Positions 46,157-59,816 are shown, numbered from the stretch's first letter. The stretch is DNA of 64,000 nt from Coprinellus micaceus (GCA_951394405.1 OX596340.1:1984001-2048000), one strand, 5' to 3'. A program made the numbers and translations. Notes: generated by a model from the letters alone, not told the origin.

Positions 46157-49100
46157 ATGGATCCGACACAGTCACAGTGGCCGCTCATTGGATGGGACGA
46201 AGGGTGCGTTTTTGACCCACCTTGAACCGCATGCATTCACCAAGGGTTTAGGGACAAAACCTACATGATCGTCCCACTCTGGGTCGCGCTGGGGTCTGTC
46301 GGTCTTCTCATCCAGAGATACATCTACCATGAGTTCAAGTCACGTATACACGATGAAGAGCAGACTCTACCTTCGGAGAACGTCGTGTCGCAGAACGGAG
46401 GCATAGTGGTATTCTCATTCATGGTGGCAAGAATTCTTGGCTCTGCAGCCCTTGTATGCTTGTCCTTGCCCAAAGCATTCGAGGCGGCTACTAGGACACG
46501 TCATTGGGGCGACATTCACAACTTGGACGCCTTGTTCGTCTATGGCTCTCTCGTCGTGGTCAACGTGAGTCTTAGATGATTGTTACTCGCTGTAACGGCT
46601 TTGCAACTGAGGGTTTGTAGTTGTATGTACTTAGTCTTGCATTTGCTGCCACCACCTCCCCAGTCTGGAGGAAGTCTCTGGTCGGTCACAGTGTTCTCGT
46701 TCTGTGGTCTGAAATATGCGTCTACGCCTACCGGAACGTCTGGCCCCTCGCTACGTATACGAAAGATCCTCTCGACCTCGCCGAAGGGTGGGTTTTATGG
46801 GCGAGGATGGTCACCCTTGCACTCACGGCCATCTTCATCCCCCTATGCATCCCAAACGTGTACACACCTTTCGATCCCGAGGTAATGCATTTCCGCAGAA
46901 CCTTCGGTGGTCTTCATTGATTATTTGTCACCAGCGCCCAGAGAAAGAGCCCCACCCTGAGCAAACCGCGTCGTTGATATCCCTCTGCACGTATAGCTAT
47001 TTCGATCCGATTTTCAGGGCCGCGAACAAGGTCGACCACCTCCCGGTATCTAAGTTCCCCCCGCTGGCCGACTACGATCGGGCGGAAGATGTGTCCAAGA
47101 GTCTGTCTCCTGTAGGCCTATGCCTCTCCCGCTCGGAAGGTCTGTTTCTGATTTGCTTTACCCAAAAGCACCTCAGCGCTACGAAAGTGAGAAATGGCGG
47201 TCATCTCGTCTTCGCCTTCCTGAGATGTTTCGGTACGTGCTTTGATGTATAAAATAAGCATTCCGCTGAGCTCCATGGTTCTAGGCTACCAATACTTCAA
47301 AGGATTTCTTGGCACGACAATGTATGCGATATCCCACCTCGCTGAACCTATCGCCATAAACAGACTTCTCACGTATGTTAACCGTCCAGCCAGAATGGGC
47401 CACGCTAACGCGACTCGCCGTAACAGGCTTCTCGAATCTGGGGGAAGGGCACCTACAGGCATCCGTCCATGGGTCTGGATCCTCTGCATGTTTATCTTCC
47501 CCATCTTCGGTTCAATGGGGTACCAATCCTGCGCTGTGCTGATGAACCGATCGCTCACCAACATGGAGTCGATCTTGACCCAGATGCTCTTTGAACTCAG
47601 CATGAAGATTAGGGTCAAAGCTGATGCCCCCGGGGAGAACTCTGACGGTCTGAGCAGCGAAGCGGAGCGGAAGGCGTCAAGTGCGAGCTTTGCTGGTAAG
47701 CTGACAAACCTCATAACGATAGATATGAGCAACTTGTTGGTGGCGAGGGAGATATTTCAGTTCTGTAAGCTCCCTCCCCTATCCAAACCCGTTCCGATGT
47801 GCTCACCGAGCCGCGTCGATAGTCTGGGTTACACCGGTCCAGATCATCGGTGGCTCCATTTTCCTCTACACGCTTCTCGACTGGAGGTAAAGCCAGCGTT
47901 TCTTCCATGCGGCAATAGGTACTGACTTGTCCATGGCGACCAAGTGCATTTGTTGGGCTGGGAGTTATGGTTCTCTCTCTTCCCCTTCCCGGCTGGCTCG
48001 CAAAGATATCCAAGGACGTTCAAGAGGAGAAGATGAAGAAGGTTTGTCTATGGCCGTCTTCTCCACGACTCGGAGTATGTTGACTAGGGACAACGCAGAC
48101 CGACAGCAGGACGCAAGCAGTGACCGAATCGGTGAATGTCCTCAGGATGATTAAGATGTTCGGCTGGGAGAGCAAGATCCAGGGCCGCATCGATCAGAAG
48201 CGAGAGGATGAGATTGGGCTGGTGTTGAAAAGGAGGGTCAGTCTCAGTTAAGTCCCATCCCGCCCGCCGAGCGGTGCTGACCTGACACGGGGTATAGCGC
48301 CTTGAGCTTTTCATTCAGATCATAATGTGAGTGAGATTTCCCTGGTGTACGAGCCACCACTCATCCGCTACACTATCCAGATTTACCATTCCGACCGTTG
48401 CAATGATGTCGACCTTTGCGACTGCTACCTTGGTACTGAATATTGAGCTCACTGGTTCGTGACCTCGACCCCTCCCCAGAGCTAATTTGCTCAATCACCC
48501 GCCCAGCCGCCAAGGTGTTCTCCAGCATGATTTTATTCGACACCATCCGGATACAGTTGCAGAATATGAACAGTTTAGCCGGGCAGATCATACAGGGTAA
48601 GTACAACCTAAATCCCGACTGTCTTTGTGAAGAGCGACACTCAGAGCGGCCTGAACGACAGGGAAAGTTTCGGTTGACCGACTCGATAAGTTCTTCAAGG
48701 AGACAGAGCTTCTTGACGCCTACACTCCTAGCACTTCGGGCTTTCAGGCGGTACCTGTTTTGGACGACGCAGATTTCATCGGTTTTCGCGATGCGTCATT
48801 TACTTGGATGCCAGCTCCCGAAGATAGTGGCATGGGCACGCCTTCATCTCAGTTTAAGCTGAAGGTTCCGGGAGAACTACAGTTCTTGCACGGGAAAATT
48901 AACTTGGTTGTTGGGGCGACGTCAGTGCTCAGAAATTTCGCGTATAAATCTTGGACTCACCCTTTTCTTACAGCGGGTCGGGGAAAACTTCGTTGTTAAT
49001 GGCGCTTCTCGGTATGTTTTCAGCCGTTCTGCTGATGCGCCGTTCTGAGACGAACGGCTATAGGGGAGATGCACTTCATTCCAACCCAACCCAACTCTAC

Positions 49101-52100
49101 TTTTAACCTTCCCCGCGCTGGAGGCGTCTCCTTCTGTGTTCAAGAGTCCTGGGTGCAGAATGAGACTATCCGAGACAATATCCTGTTCAACACTCCATAC
49201 GAGGAGGAAAGATACAAGAAGGGTTGGTTCCTGACCTTCTTTGTGGCGTTGATGAAGTCATTACTGATAGACGCTGCCAGTATTGCATCAGTGTGCGCTG
49301 GAACAGGACCTAGATCTATTCGATGCTGGAGACCTGACTGAAGTCGGTGAGCGAGGCTTAACCCTGAGGTGTGTACGGCCATGAAATTTGGGAGATCCAT
49401 GTTGCTCATCTACTGTCGGCTTCAGTGGGGGGCAGAAGGCGCGCTTGACTTTGGCTAGAGCGATTTATGCCAGGGCTGAGATCATCCTTCTCGACGACGT
49501 AATCGCAGCGTTGGATGTGCATACGTGAGTGGAGAGCTAACGAACGTAGGAACGAAGTAAAGGACTGAGCGACTATTCTCAGAGCCGTTTGGATCATGAA
49601 CAAGTGCCTCAAAGGTGACCTTGTCGAAGGACGCACAGTGCTCCTCGTAGTATGTCATCTTTGCCACTGCAGCAAGAACCAGATGCTCATGTGCACGACA
49701 GACGCACAACATCGCGTTGGCAAGCCCGATTGCGGACCTCATTGTCTTCATAAGCGCCGATGGGACTGTCAGGAGCCAAGACCACGATCTTGGGGGAATT
49801 CTAGCATCGGACCCTGCACTTCAGACTGAGTTCAAGCACAGCGAAGAGTCTATCAAGGCAGGTGAAGTGGTCATCGACTCGCGAAGCGAACGTGAGAGAG
49901 AGAGAAAAGCGACTGGCAAGTTGATCGCTGCGGAGGAGGTTCGTGGAGGGCAAGGTGGCTGGGGGCCGATGAAGTTCTTTGTCAAGGCCCTTGGTGGAGA
50001 TCACCTCACCACTTTCCTTGTGCTCTGGCTGGGAGGGTCGGCTTTGGAAATGTTCCTTCACAGCTTTAACGTGTGGTTTTTGGGATTTTGGAGCAGTCGG
50101 TACGAACAGGTACCACCTGTGCATGTACACGCCGTCCAGTGGGTCATCGCATGATTAGGGCTATCCACGTCGATCGGATTTACACCTCTCTTTGCCAGGT
50201 ATATGCTGTTCTATATCCTCCTGGTACTGGTCAGGATAGTCGCGTACGCCGCCAAGGAGACCTGCTACATGCTGGGAATGCAGAATGCCTCCAGGGTCAT
50301 CCACAAAACCCTGTCTCAAGCTATCGTCGGGACCACCCTGAGGTAATTATTTCCCTCATAACGAGACACGTACTAATGTTAACTTTGCACTAAGGTGGCT
50401 CGACGAGACCCCCGTCTCCCGCGTCCTGCAGCGGATGACTCTCGACATGGACATAATAGATGGGCGGCTCATGCGGTCCTTCAATGCCCTTGAAACTGGG
50501 GTTCTCTTCATGGCTGTCGACCTGATATCTGCAGTGATGTTCGTGCCTCTGTTTACCCTGCCAGGGCTGTTCATTGCCATGGTCGCGACTTATCTGGGAC
50601 GCATCTACGTCAAGGCCCAAATGTCTGTGAGGAGGGAAATGAGGTCAGTTCAATTAACCTTTTGTCGATGCAGAGATGAACTGGCGCTCGAAATAGCAAC
50701 GCCAAAGCCCCTTTGCTGGCCCATTTCAGTGCTGCGGTCACAGGACTGGGTAAAACTAGCTTTAACCTCGTCCATAATTCCTTCACTAATGGATACGTTC
50801 AGTGTCCCTTCGAGCCTACGGTGCAGGTCCAGCACATGAAGTCGAGCTCAAAAACCGGATCGACCACTATGCGAGATTGACCCGCCTGTACCACGATCTC
50901 AATCGGTGGATCAACATCCGGATCGACGTCCTCAGAGGCATCTTTGCAGCGTCTTTGGCTGCGTATCTGACCTATGGAAGCAATATCAGTGCAGCGAACG
51001 TCGGTTTCTCCTTGAACCGAGCGGTGGAGTTCTGCCAAATCATGCTGTACACGGTCAGAGTCTACAATATGTTTCTTATCGAGACCAACAGGTGCGTTTC
51101 TTTTGCTATCGCATACTCTCCGTATCCGATGGCTCAATTTATCACCGTTTCGCAAGTTTGGAGCGTGTCGTGGCGTACACTGAAATCGAGCAGGAACCCA
51201 AGCCCACGGAACGCGGAAAGCCACCTGCTGCTTGGCCTACGAGCGGTGATATCAAAGTTGAGAACCTATTCGCCCGATATTCCAAGTCCGGACCAGCTGT
51301 ACTTCATGATTTGGCGTTCAATGTGCGAGGGGGGGAGCGAGTTGGAGTGGTAGGGCGAACCGGCAGCGGCAAAGTAAACCATCAACCTTCTAACGAACGA
51401 GCTCACGGTGCTAACATCCTTGTAGAGCTCCCTTACTCTGGCGTTGCTGCGGTGCATTTTCACCGAGGGCTCTGTCTACCTCGATGGGCTCGACACGAGC
51501 GAAATTAACCTCGATGCTTTGCGTTCAAATATTACTATTATTCCCCAGATGGCAAGTCATTGGCTCGGTTCCTTAGATATTCATTGACGTTTGGGACTGT
51601 CCATTTCAGCCGGAATTATTGAGTGGTATGTTAGTTAGTGCCCAACCTACGTGACGGCTACTCACACCGTCTTAGGCACGTTGCGTTACAACCTGGACCC
51701 TTTCGAAGAATACGACGACGCGACACTAAATGACGCACTACGTGCTTCTGGCTTGCACTCCTCTCGGGTGGGTGGCGAAGAATCCCCTTTGAGCCTCGAT
51801 AGCGGTATTGCAAGTGGGGGATACAATGTGTCCGTGGGCCAACGTCAAATTATAGCTTTGGCGAGAGCCATACTCCGGTCCAGCAAGTTGTTGATACTGG
51901 ATGAAGGTGAGAAGATCCTGGACTATTCATATCATAGGCCGTACATAACACTCAGCCTGCGCAGCGACTTCGGCCATTGACCACGCGACGGACGTGATCA
52001 TTCAGGATACCCTTCGCAGAGAATTAGGGCCTGATGTGACTGTTATTACAATCGCTCACCGCCTTCAGACCATCATGGATGCAGACAGAATCGTAAGTCT

Positions 52101-52367
52101 CCCTGTCCGTTTTCATTGTCGTTTTCTATGCGCTAACCATGACACATCAACGCGCCACCTAGCTGGTTCTCGATGCAGGCCGGATTGTAAGTTTCTGGAG
52201 AACTTCGCTAGAACCGCCAAAGGGCGATGCTGACAGATACCTCACAGGTCGAATTTGCGTCCCCTGCGGAGTTGCTGGACCATACAGATGGCATCTTCAA
52301 AGGGCTCGTTGACAAGAGCGCGGATAGGCGGGACCTGTATGAGGTCGCGAGGAGGAAGGCAACTTAA
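46157..52367 (+). CDS. ABCC-type (MRP/Ycf1/Ybt1-like) ABC transporter
   Basis: This full-length exporter probably sits in the vacuolar or plasma membrane and moves glutathione conjugates or other organic anions. An N-terminal multi-span segment (from [16 protein letters not shown]) precedes membrane domain 1. NBD1 has Walker [15 protein letters not shown] after an intron, signature [16 protein letters not shown] and Walker [13 protein letters not shown]; the Asp in place of the catalytic Glu is normal for ABCC NBD1. A linker ([14 protein letters not shown]) and membrane domain 2 follow. NBD2 has [11 protein letters not shown], a signature read as [22 protein letters not shown] and [16 protein letters not shown]. 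Some 20 short introns make boundaries hard to set by eye, but no frame is clearly broken. The stop is at 52367. The substrate cannot be inferred. Confidence 0.85.
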
Positions 52368-52851
52368 TCTCATAATACCACTTGGTACTGATGTTCATTG
52401 CAATATACCATCCGGCATGCTGTAAGCGCCATAGGACCGGGGCGTAGACGAATAGCCAGGCGTGATAAGGAAGTTTCTTCATCCACTGAGAAGAGGGGAC
52501 AACGTAACGATTCGTGACTTGTACCCAGGCTACAGCTACGACGGGGGCAAGGGAAAGGGGTGTCGTTTTTGTATGAGGGAAGGGGGAGGATTGAACGCCA
52601 ATGAAGGGTATCCGCAATGCACAAGGGGTATTTAATGTTTGAGAAGACGAAAAGAAAAATCTAAGAAGGTGAAATGAATACATAAGGTTAAAAAAAATGC
52701 TGCGAAGAAGTGAAGTGGTGCTTGGTTAAGCTTGATTCTACTAGTGAAATGATGCATAAAGATAGAAAGGTCCATGAGAGCAGATATCAACTGCGTGGTA
52801 CATGCCTGCTGTACGTGAATCGGAGATATCGTCTATGACCGTTCAGGTCGG
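52368..52851. other. Convergent 3' region, ABCC / F-box gene
   Basis: These 484 AT-rich bp lie between two convergent stop codons and probably hold both 3' UTRs. No other feature is seen. Confidence 0.45.
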
Positions 52852-54885
52852 TTAGAACCACACAGGTTCAGCGCCATGCAAGGCCCAGTTGGACGGACTA
52901 CTGAACTCGAGCTTGAAGGCGAAGCTGGGTGATGTAGGTGTCTCCTTGTTGTATTTCTCCACCCCTGCTTCGAAGCATTCGAGGCGTTTGAATTTGGACG
53001 GTTCCCGAGCATCGGTGGAGAGTTCGACAGTGCGGATGGGAAGGATCCGCTTGGAGATGGGGGGTAGTTGAGGTCGGGGTGGGCCGAGTACGGGGGTTGG
53101 CCTGAGGGCTATCGGGGTAGCTTCAGGGATGGGGAAGAACGAAGCAATGGGGGTCACGGGGGTAGGCGGTGCACTGGGAGGGGGAATGATGACGTCGGTG
53201 TCTTCGTCTTTGGGCGCTTGGCTACTATCTTCGTCTTCGTCTTCGTCATCCTCCGCCGCGTCGTCCTCCGTCTCCATGTCCGAGTCCGACATGAATGAAT
53301 CGGTCTCTGTCATTACCTCATCCTCATCCTGCTCTTCCACCCTGGACGTGGGATTGGGATTATCGGGGAGGGCGTTGGCTACCTCCCTCGCAACCTCCGA
53401 GCGCGATGTTATCACCGCCAGGAAGTCCTCTTCGTCGAACGTTGTGGGAGGTACGTCTGCGAAGTACTCCAAAAAGAACCGGAGCATTTGGAGTTTGGGT
53501 AGAAGGGGTTGCCTCTCCGCATCACCTGCAACCACCGAGCTCGACTCCGCGCTTCCCTCGTGCGGATAGAAGGAATCGGGCTTAACGACAAGCGCTTGGA
53601 GGAATTCCTTGTGGTCAACAATGTAGCTGTCCAGCACCAAATCCTCCAAGAGCACCGTGTGCTTCAGGAGATCCAACAGCTCTGCCTCGGTCATATTTTG
53701 ATACGACAGGGTTAAGGAGGTGAGGTGTCTCAGTTCCATGAAGAAATTGACGCTCTGCGTGGGTGGGACCCACTGGAAGGTGGGGAAGCCACTCCCAAAG
53801 TCGCAGGCGACCATCAGTTTCCTGAGGGCGGGAAACCGGAAGTCGTCGAAGTAGGCGGAGGTAAACTCGTCATGGAACGTGACGTCGAAGGTCCGGAGTT
53901 TGAGGAGCTCGATGTAACCGGCCTCGGGGAGAGGTGACTGTAGGTCAAGGACCGAGTCAGGTGTCACCGCAGACTGCTCGACGTTGATGTACCCCGCCTC
54001 GAGCCGCACACACTGCGGGAGGACGTGCTTCCAGAAGAAGCCGGAACATGGCATGGAGATCATGAGATGGGTGAGCTGTGCCCAGGGCAGGACGTCTCTT
54101 GGAAGTTGCAGGGGGAACGGGATTCGATTCTTCACAAGCAGCGCCACCCTCTCCAACCGTGGAGCGGCTGTAAACCGCTTGAACGCCCAGTTCTCGCCGC
54201 TGCCACCTTGGTGCGTAAGGTTGTCGGCCATGAGCCGCAGGTGGTCGCCCTTGATTGTCAGGCTCTCGAGACGGGAGAAGGGGGGGTGGGGATGGTCCTC
54301 AGACTCGAAGAAAAACGACTCCAGCAGCGACGCAACGCCGAAGCTTAGCCGCAGCGTCCTAAACCGACTCGCTTGGTGGACGAGGATAGGTACGATAAAC
54401 GTATCCCACCGTTCCGATACCTGCGCCGGAGTTGGGAGGATAAACTCGGTGTTGGACGCGTCCCAATCCCAGAAGGAGATGGGAACGTTGACGCTGATAT
54501 CGAGACCCAGGTCCTTGATATTCCTCAACCAAAGCGAAGTCTGCTCCACCATCCGTCCCGTTGCGCCACACAGAGGCTCTAGAGAAGAGAGTCTCTGGAG
54601 TTGCTTGGGGTTCAGGGTTAGGCGTCTCCAGAGCCGTGGGTCCGAAAGCGCTGCTTTACGCCAAAACGACGAAACATGGCAGAGTATGAGAGGCGCTTGG
54701 CAGGGGGAAGGGGCGCCCTCCTCCTCATCGCTTGGCAGACAACGGAGGAATATCTCGTTTATGATCTCAACGGGAAGGGCGGCAAAGGGGTGGGGTCTGA
54801 GGGCATTGCTGGTGGAAAAAAGTCGCCGAGATGCTGTTGATACGGTGGTGAATTCTCCTCTGGTCGCGGATGCCAAAGTGCTCAT
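52852..54885 (-). CDS. F-box/leucine-rich protein with acidic region
   Basis: A single uninterrupted frame encodes 677 residues from the ATG at 54885. The frame is open further upstream but without an ATG. An F-box lies near residue 35-85: HPFAALPVEIINEIFLRCLP, then LILCHVSSFWRKAALSDPRL. Irregular leucine-rich segments follow (FRTLRLSFGVASLLESFFFE, LRHLTSLTLSYQNMTEAEL). The C-terminal part has a strongly acidic stretch (about 50 residues, mostly Asp/Glu/Ser) and a Pro-rich segment. Such proteins act as substrate adaptors of SCF ubiquitin ligases. It belongs to a different subfamily from the split gene at 18-21 kb. Absence of introns is unusual here. Confidence 0.8.
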   Translation of the reverse strand: MSTLASATRGEFTTVSTASRRLFSTSNALRPHPFAALPVEIINEIFLRCLPSDEEEGAPSPCQAPLILCHVSSFWRKAALSDPRLWRRLTLNPKQLQRLSSLEPLCGATGRMVEQTSLWLRNIKDLGLDISVNVPISFWDWDASNTEFILPTPAQVSERWDTFIVPILVHQASRFRTLRLSFGVASLLESFFFESEDHPHPPFSRLESLTIKGDHLRLMADNLTHQGGSGENWAFKRFTAAPRLERVALLVKNRIPFPLQLPRDVLPWAQLTHLMISMPCSGFFWKHVLPQCVRLEAGYINVEQSAVTPDSVLDLQSPLPEAGYIELLKLRTFDVTFHDEFTSAYFDDFRFPALRKLMVACDFGSGFPTFQWVPPTQSVNFFMELRHLTSLTLSYQNMTEAELLDLLKHTVLLEDLVLDSYIVDHKEFLQALVVKPDSFYPHEGSAESSSVVAGDAERQPLLPKLQMLRFFLEYFADVPPTTFDEEDFLAVITSRSEVAREVANALPDNPNPTSRVEEQDEDEVMTETDSFMSDSDMETEDDAAEDDEDEDEDSSQAPKDEDTDVIIPPPSAPPTPVTPIASFFPIPEATPIALRPTPVLGPPRPQLPPISKRILPIRTVELSTDAREPSKFKRLECFEAGVEKYNKETPTSPSFAFKLEFSSPSNWALHGAEPVWF

Positions 54886-55218
54886 GAATTGGGAGGGGTT
54901 GATGGTGGTGGCTGTCAAGTCCGCTGATAAGAACAAGCCTGAAGATATAGACGAAAAGCTTACTATGAAATGAGAAACCGATCTGCTCGTGGCTGATAGA
55001 CTCAAAGCAACGTGTGCCGTAAAGGAAAGGAAGAGAGGATTCAGAAAGAACGCCCCCAATTTCAGGCGCTCATATAGGTGATCCGAGCCACCGCCAAACC
55101 ATCGGTCCGCCAAATTGTGGGTCCTCTACAACTTCCACAATGGACACATCCCGAATTTTCTACGCAAAGTGATACTGTGAAGAGCGAAAGTAAAATATGA
55201 ACATATGCATAAAACGGA
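54886..55218. other. Spacer between F-box gene and RPAP1
   Basis: A 333-bp gap: promoter of the F-box gene and 3' UTR of RPAP1, both on the minus strand. An open frame runs into it from the F-box gene, but no ATG is present. Confidence 0.4.
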
Positions 55219-58200
55219 TCAATTCGTAGCAAGAAGCCCAGCCAACCTCTCAGCGTATTTCGCCCCGACTGCCCCTTCAATCCACTTTTTCCTGTGCCTC
55301 AAGACCTCATCAGCACAGAAGCAATCAGGCGGGAGTCGCGCGCTACCGCCCCGACGGTCCTGCCAATACTTCACAACTGCTCTAATCATCTCGTTATTCC
55401 CTTGGTCCACCACGGCCTTCAACAACTTGACACCACGTTCCTCGCTATAGGCCCCATCGACACCTTCATCTCGAATGTCATTCCAGATGTTCGCAGCGAT
55501 ATGATGGGTGGCAACCCAACACAGGAAGCCATTTGCCCCGTTCTTGAGTAGAGCGCTGAGGAGAGCACCGATAACCTGCGATTCTGACTCGACCGGGTAT
55601 AGGTACTCTTTCAGATCGCTCGTCAGAACCTGATTAGGCGATACACTGATCGTCCGCAAGATCTGAGGATAGTCACACCAGAACAACTTCCGGTAATCGA
55701 TAGCATACTGCATGGATATTGGTGGGAGGAGGAGGAGCCCGAAAGGAGGATGGGAGAAGGAGATGGCATCATACAACCCAACAAAGTCGGTGTAGAACTG
55801 GTAGAAGGGCGTTCCCGTGCCCAAAAACCGGGTGGCAACCATTTCCAAGTCCGCAGCTGGAGGTTCTGGTGTGGTCGAAGAACCGTGCTGAAATTGGCCC
55901 AAGAGCCTCTCCATGAGCGACTCTACGACTTTATCACGGAAGACCTCTTCAGAGCTTGTCACTGCTTCTTTCTCTAAGCCATGTTCGAGCATGAAGACCT
56001 TCATGCACCCCAGAATTGCCTCATTCTTGTCGATCGCGTATTTCCCAAGGTTGAAGTGGTTGAGGAGGTCTCGGGACCTGAAAGCGAATGCGAGGGACGA
56101 ACGAGTGACATCCACTTCAGAGAAGTCCCAATCGGAGGGAAGGTGCCTGAATACGGATGACTCGCCGGAGTGTAGGATATGGTCCAGTGCGGTTAACATC
56201 CAATCCCGATTTAGCGGAAGCCCTGAGAAGTGGCGTTGCGATTTTGGCCCCGCGAAAGGAGAGAGGAGGGTTGCCGTCGTCGTAGTCGATATCGAGGAGG
56301 GGGTTGTAACAAGGGGTGCTAGCCGCGTTCGAGGATCGAGCTGAGCGTTTGAGGGTTCCTCTTCATCTTCGTCGATCTCTGTTTCATTCGCCTTTGATAG
56401 TACGGCGTCTACCATGAATGGTTTCAGGATCGCTGCGCTTTCGCCCGGTTGCTGCCCAATTTCTCGAGGCACATTTCGAAAAATTTGGTCGATCACCTTC
56501 AACGCGGCATCCTCATCGCCAGGCATGAACCGAAGCAGTAATGAGAAGGCTTGTCCAAGCCAAAGTTCCCTCGTCACCGCAGGGAGGCGTCTTGACAGGT
56601 CAAGGTATTGGGCCAGGAATGCCGAGATATGGCGAAGGTAGACCGTGAAATAGTGACATCCTGCGGGCGAGTCTCCCTGCGCGGATGTCCAGATCGAGTT
56701 AGAAAGCAAAGTGGCGGCTACGGTTGAGATGCGGTCGAATGGAAGGTTGAAAGGAGGGGCTTCAGGCGGTCCTTCAGCCGCTGATGGTACGAGCGATAAC
56801 CATAACCGGACCACATTCCGGAGAACGTCAGCATGCGACGCGATCGCCTTCGCTCGATATTGTGTAAGTGGATCGTTGCTTCGAAGTTCAGCTCCTAACG
56901 CGTCCAGCACAAGGGAAATGACCGTAAATGCTTGTCCCTCTTCCTGGAATGACTGCCCGATCGCTTGCTGCATAACAGCCCTTTCCTCCTCCCCTCCTCT
57001 TATCCCATTCACCTTGCACCCCTCCGACCACGCCGCTAACGCACCCCATGCATAGCCCCATACGGGCCAGTTGAACTGGCCGGCGGTATCAATACGCTCC
57101 AGTAATCGCAACAGTTCCTCTTGCCACGCCCAAGCTACAATTCTGCTCCAGGTAATATCGTGGGGAGGGGTAGTAACATGAGGATCGACACCGCACAGAA
57201 TCCAGACCTCCGTAAGCCGTGCCCAGGCAGATGAGAGTGAATGGGGTCCGTCCTCTGCCTGACATGCGCGCTCGCTGAGTCGGGATATTTGATTCATGGC
57301 AGCACTCGCAACTCCTGTGCACAGTCCATAGGTACCGAGAGTGGCGTAGAAGTCTAGCGTGCGCGCTGTGAGCGTCGTGGCCAACGGGGTGGGGAATGGT
57401 GAGGATTCGGGGAGGATGGCGACGAATCGGAGGAGGTCATCCGCAAAGGATTTGGCGAGCATGTGCGCTATTTCGCGAGAGGTTTTGGCGAGGGAACTTA
57501 GAAGGGAGATGGCGCTTGGATTGGGGGAGTATGATTCTTCTAATCCGGAATGAGGTACGAGAAGGAAGTATTGAACGATTCCTGACAATAGATTGTCCGT
57601 CTCGGCGATTTGCTTCGCGTTATGCCTACTCTCTAGAGCCAATCGCTGTACAATCCCTAAGATCTGACCCAGGCTTTCGTGTGGGTAAGCAGCTCGGATC
57701 TGGTTGAGCATGTCCGAGAAGGAGGGGAGGAGGTATTCCAAGGACAGGGAGCGGATCGAGTCCGCTACCTCAGACTCCAGCCAGATACCGTCCAATCCAA
57801 GAGCAATTAATTCTTCATCCCAAGCCACCGTGCACTCCCAAACCAACTCTATGGCGCGGAGGCCAACACTGCCTCGCTCATTAATTGCTTCAGCACCTGC
57901 AGCAACAACACGCTTCCGTAGCTCTTCCTCCCGGCCTTTCAGTTCCTCCATGCACGACACCACGCCTCCCTTCAGCATTTTCGAAAGATTTCGGGTGACA
58001 CCCACGAGGATTCCATACATGATGGTGCGCTGCGCCGGGACGGTAGAGCGGGTGAGCAGGAAGATGTCGTCGAGTGTGTAGCCCGCATGCGACCCTTCCG
58101 CATGGTGATGGAGACCTAGGCTGGTGGGTAGTTTTGATGAGAGAGCAGGGGGAATCGGGTCGCCACGAAGGTCGAATCGAAGTAGAGGAGAGGAACTGGC

Positions 58201-59387
58201 GGCTATAGCGTTGTTGGAGGACTGCGAGATCCAGGCAAGGTTGGGGTCATTAGCTGGCACGTCAGGGAAGAAGCGACGTCGGATGTACTCTGGTGTGCCT
58301 TCCTCAGGTTCCTCGCCCTTGGTTGTCGGTCCCTGCCCTACATCCATTGCATCTTCCCCTTCCGTCGCTTCCTTTTGCCTTCCTTGTTCCTCTTTTTCAG
58401 CGGGCGGGTCGATGATGGCCAGGTGGGAGGGGACTTTCATCACTCCGTGCCACGTTCCAAGCGAAACCGCATCCTTGTCATCCTCTGTCGGCGGTGGCAA
58501 GGCAAGTATCCGTTTCGGAGAGGGAGGGTGTGACTCGTAAACATAGACGTCTTTAGGCTCAAGCTCCGCAAATCGCAAACGTCTTGTGGAGGCCCGACTG
58601 GACGGTCGTGATCCCGCTCCCGAGACAAGAGCAGGCAGCGGAGGCGAACGCGCTAAACAAGGCATTCAGAATTCAAAACCATCCCGAGGCAGAAATGGGG
58701 CGTATATACCTCTCGAAGGTGCCGGATCCTCGGGAGAGATGGGTACTGTGCAGGGTTCAAGATGGTGCAAACAGACGCAGAACCATGGTACACACCTTCC
58801 GGCAAATTCTGCAGGGCCCTTCTCGATTCCTCGATGTCCACCGGAGGCGGCAGCGGAGAGCTTGTACCGTTACGAAGCGTCCTCGTTTCGGGGGCCGCCT
58901 TCAACCTCTTCTGCTTCGCCTTCGCCAAGACGTCTCCAATGCCCGCCCCAAATCTGTCTAGGATCTGCCTCCGCTCCTCTTCGATCTCCTCCGGGCTCAT
59001 TCCCGCAATTTTCGCCTCATTCTCTCTGCTGATTTGATCCCTAAACACATTGAAATCGCCTGAGCCTTCCGCAGTTGGGTTTGCGGGAACGGGAGGCCTT
59101 GTGGGAGCCGGTATTGGCGCTGTGAAGGGGTCTGTTGCCTGCCCTGAAATTGAGCCTGCAACTATAGGAATGGGAGGCGCGTTCAACCTCGACGATCCGA
59201 GGTTCTTTCGAAGGCTATCCTCTCTGTTGCGTGCAAAGGCACTCCTAGACCGATGCTGGACGCTCGGAAAGCCTGTTGATGCTGTCCCTGAGGGTGTTCT
59301 GGGTGCTCCGGCTGGTTTGACGTTGGACCCTGGTTTCCTCTCGAAGACCGAACCCACAATGGCTCCTGGAACACCGAGATTGCTCAT
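55219..59387 (-). CDS. RPAP1: RNA polymerase II-associated protein 1 (RPAP1)
   Basis: RPAP1 helps assemble and import RNA polymerase II and is essential in eukaryotes (yeast Rba50). Two exons (58796-59387 and 55219-58652) joined by a 143-nt phase-1 intron give 1341 residues. The RPAP1 N-terminal domain lies near residues 110-165 (NVFRDQISRENEAKIAGMSP, then EEIEEERRQILDRFG). The RPAP1 C-terminal signature is SPLLRFDLRGDPIP, followed by GYTLDDIFLLTRSTVPAQRT. The remaining roughly 800 residues are helical repeats, including a segment ending KYWQDRRGGSARLPPDCFC. The C-terminus is EGAVGAKYAERLAGLLATN. Length matches larger RPAP1 proteins of plants and animals. Confidence 0.88.
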
Positions 59388-59816
59388 CGTAATCGGATCA
59401 GGCGTTGTTTATGGCGCTAACCCGCGCAAAGGGTGTGATGACTGGCTCTGGGGATGTGGTACAGCTCGATGTTGCGCTTCATCGACCAGAACGTTGTGGA
59501 AGCTTTTACAGTTACAAAGCGCGTCACCGCAAAAATAGAAGTATTACGTAATTACAGGTTGTACATACCTAGTTAGCAGAGGAGCAAACAAATTCCAAGG
59601 CGAACAACAATGGGCGCCTAACCAGTAGGAGCTCGAAAAGTGTGACTGCCTGCGGGGAAATAGGCGAAATCGGAGGGCACGGGAGGTGGGTATTGAAAGT
59701 ACAATGGTATATATACGAGGCGACATCTAATAATGCAACGAAGGATCAAACCAATCTAAGCAAACTTGAAGCTCGACAAGGGCCCTATTTTGAAGGGAAT
59801 CCAAGTAATCTGATAT
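59388..59816. other. Spacer between RPAP1 and SLAC1-type gene
   Basis: A 429-bp gap with the RPAP1 promoter and the 3' UTR of the transporter gene. No gene or TATA box is evident. Confidence 0.4.

Noticed and set aside
53984..54973. 329-codon plus-strand ORF
   Set aside because: Antisense to the F-box gene; Arg/Ser-rich shadow with no homology pattern.
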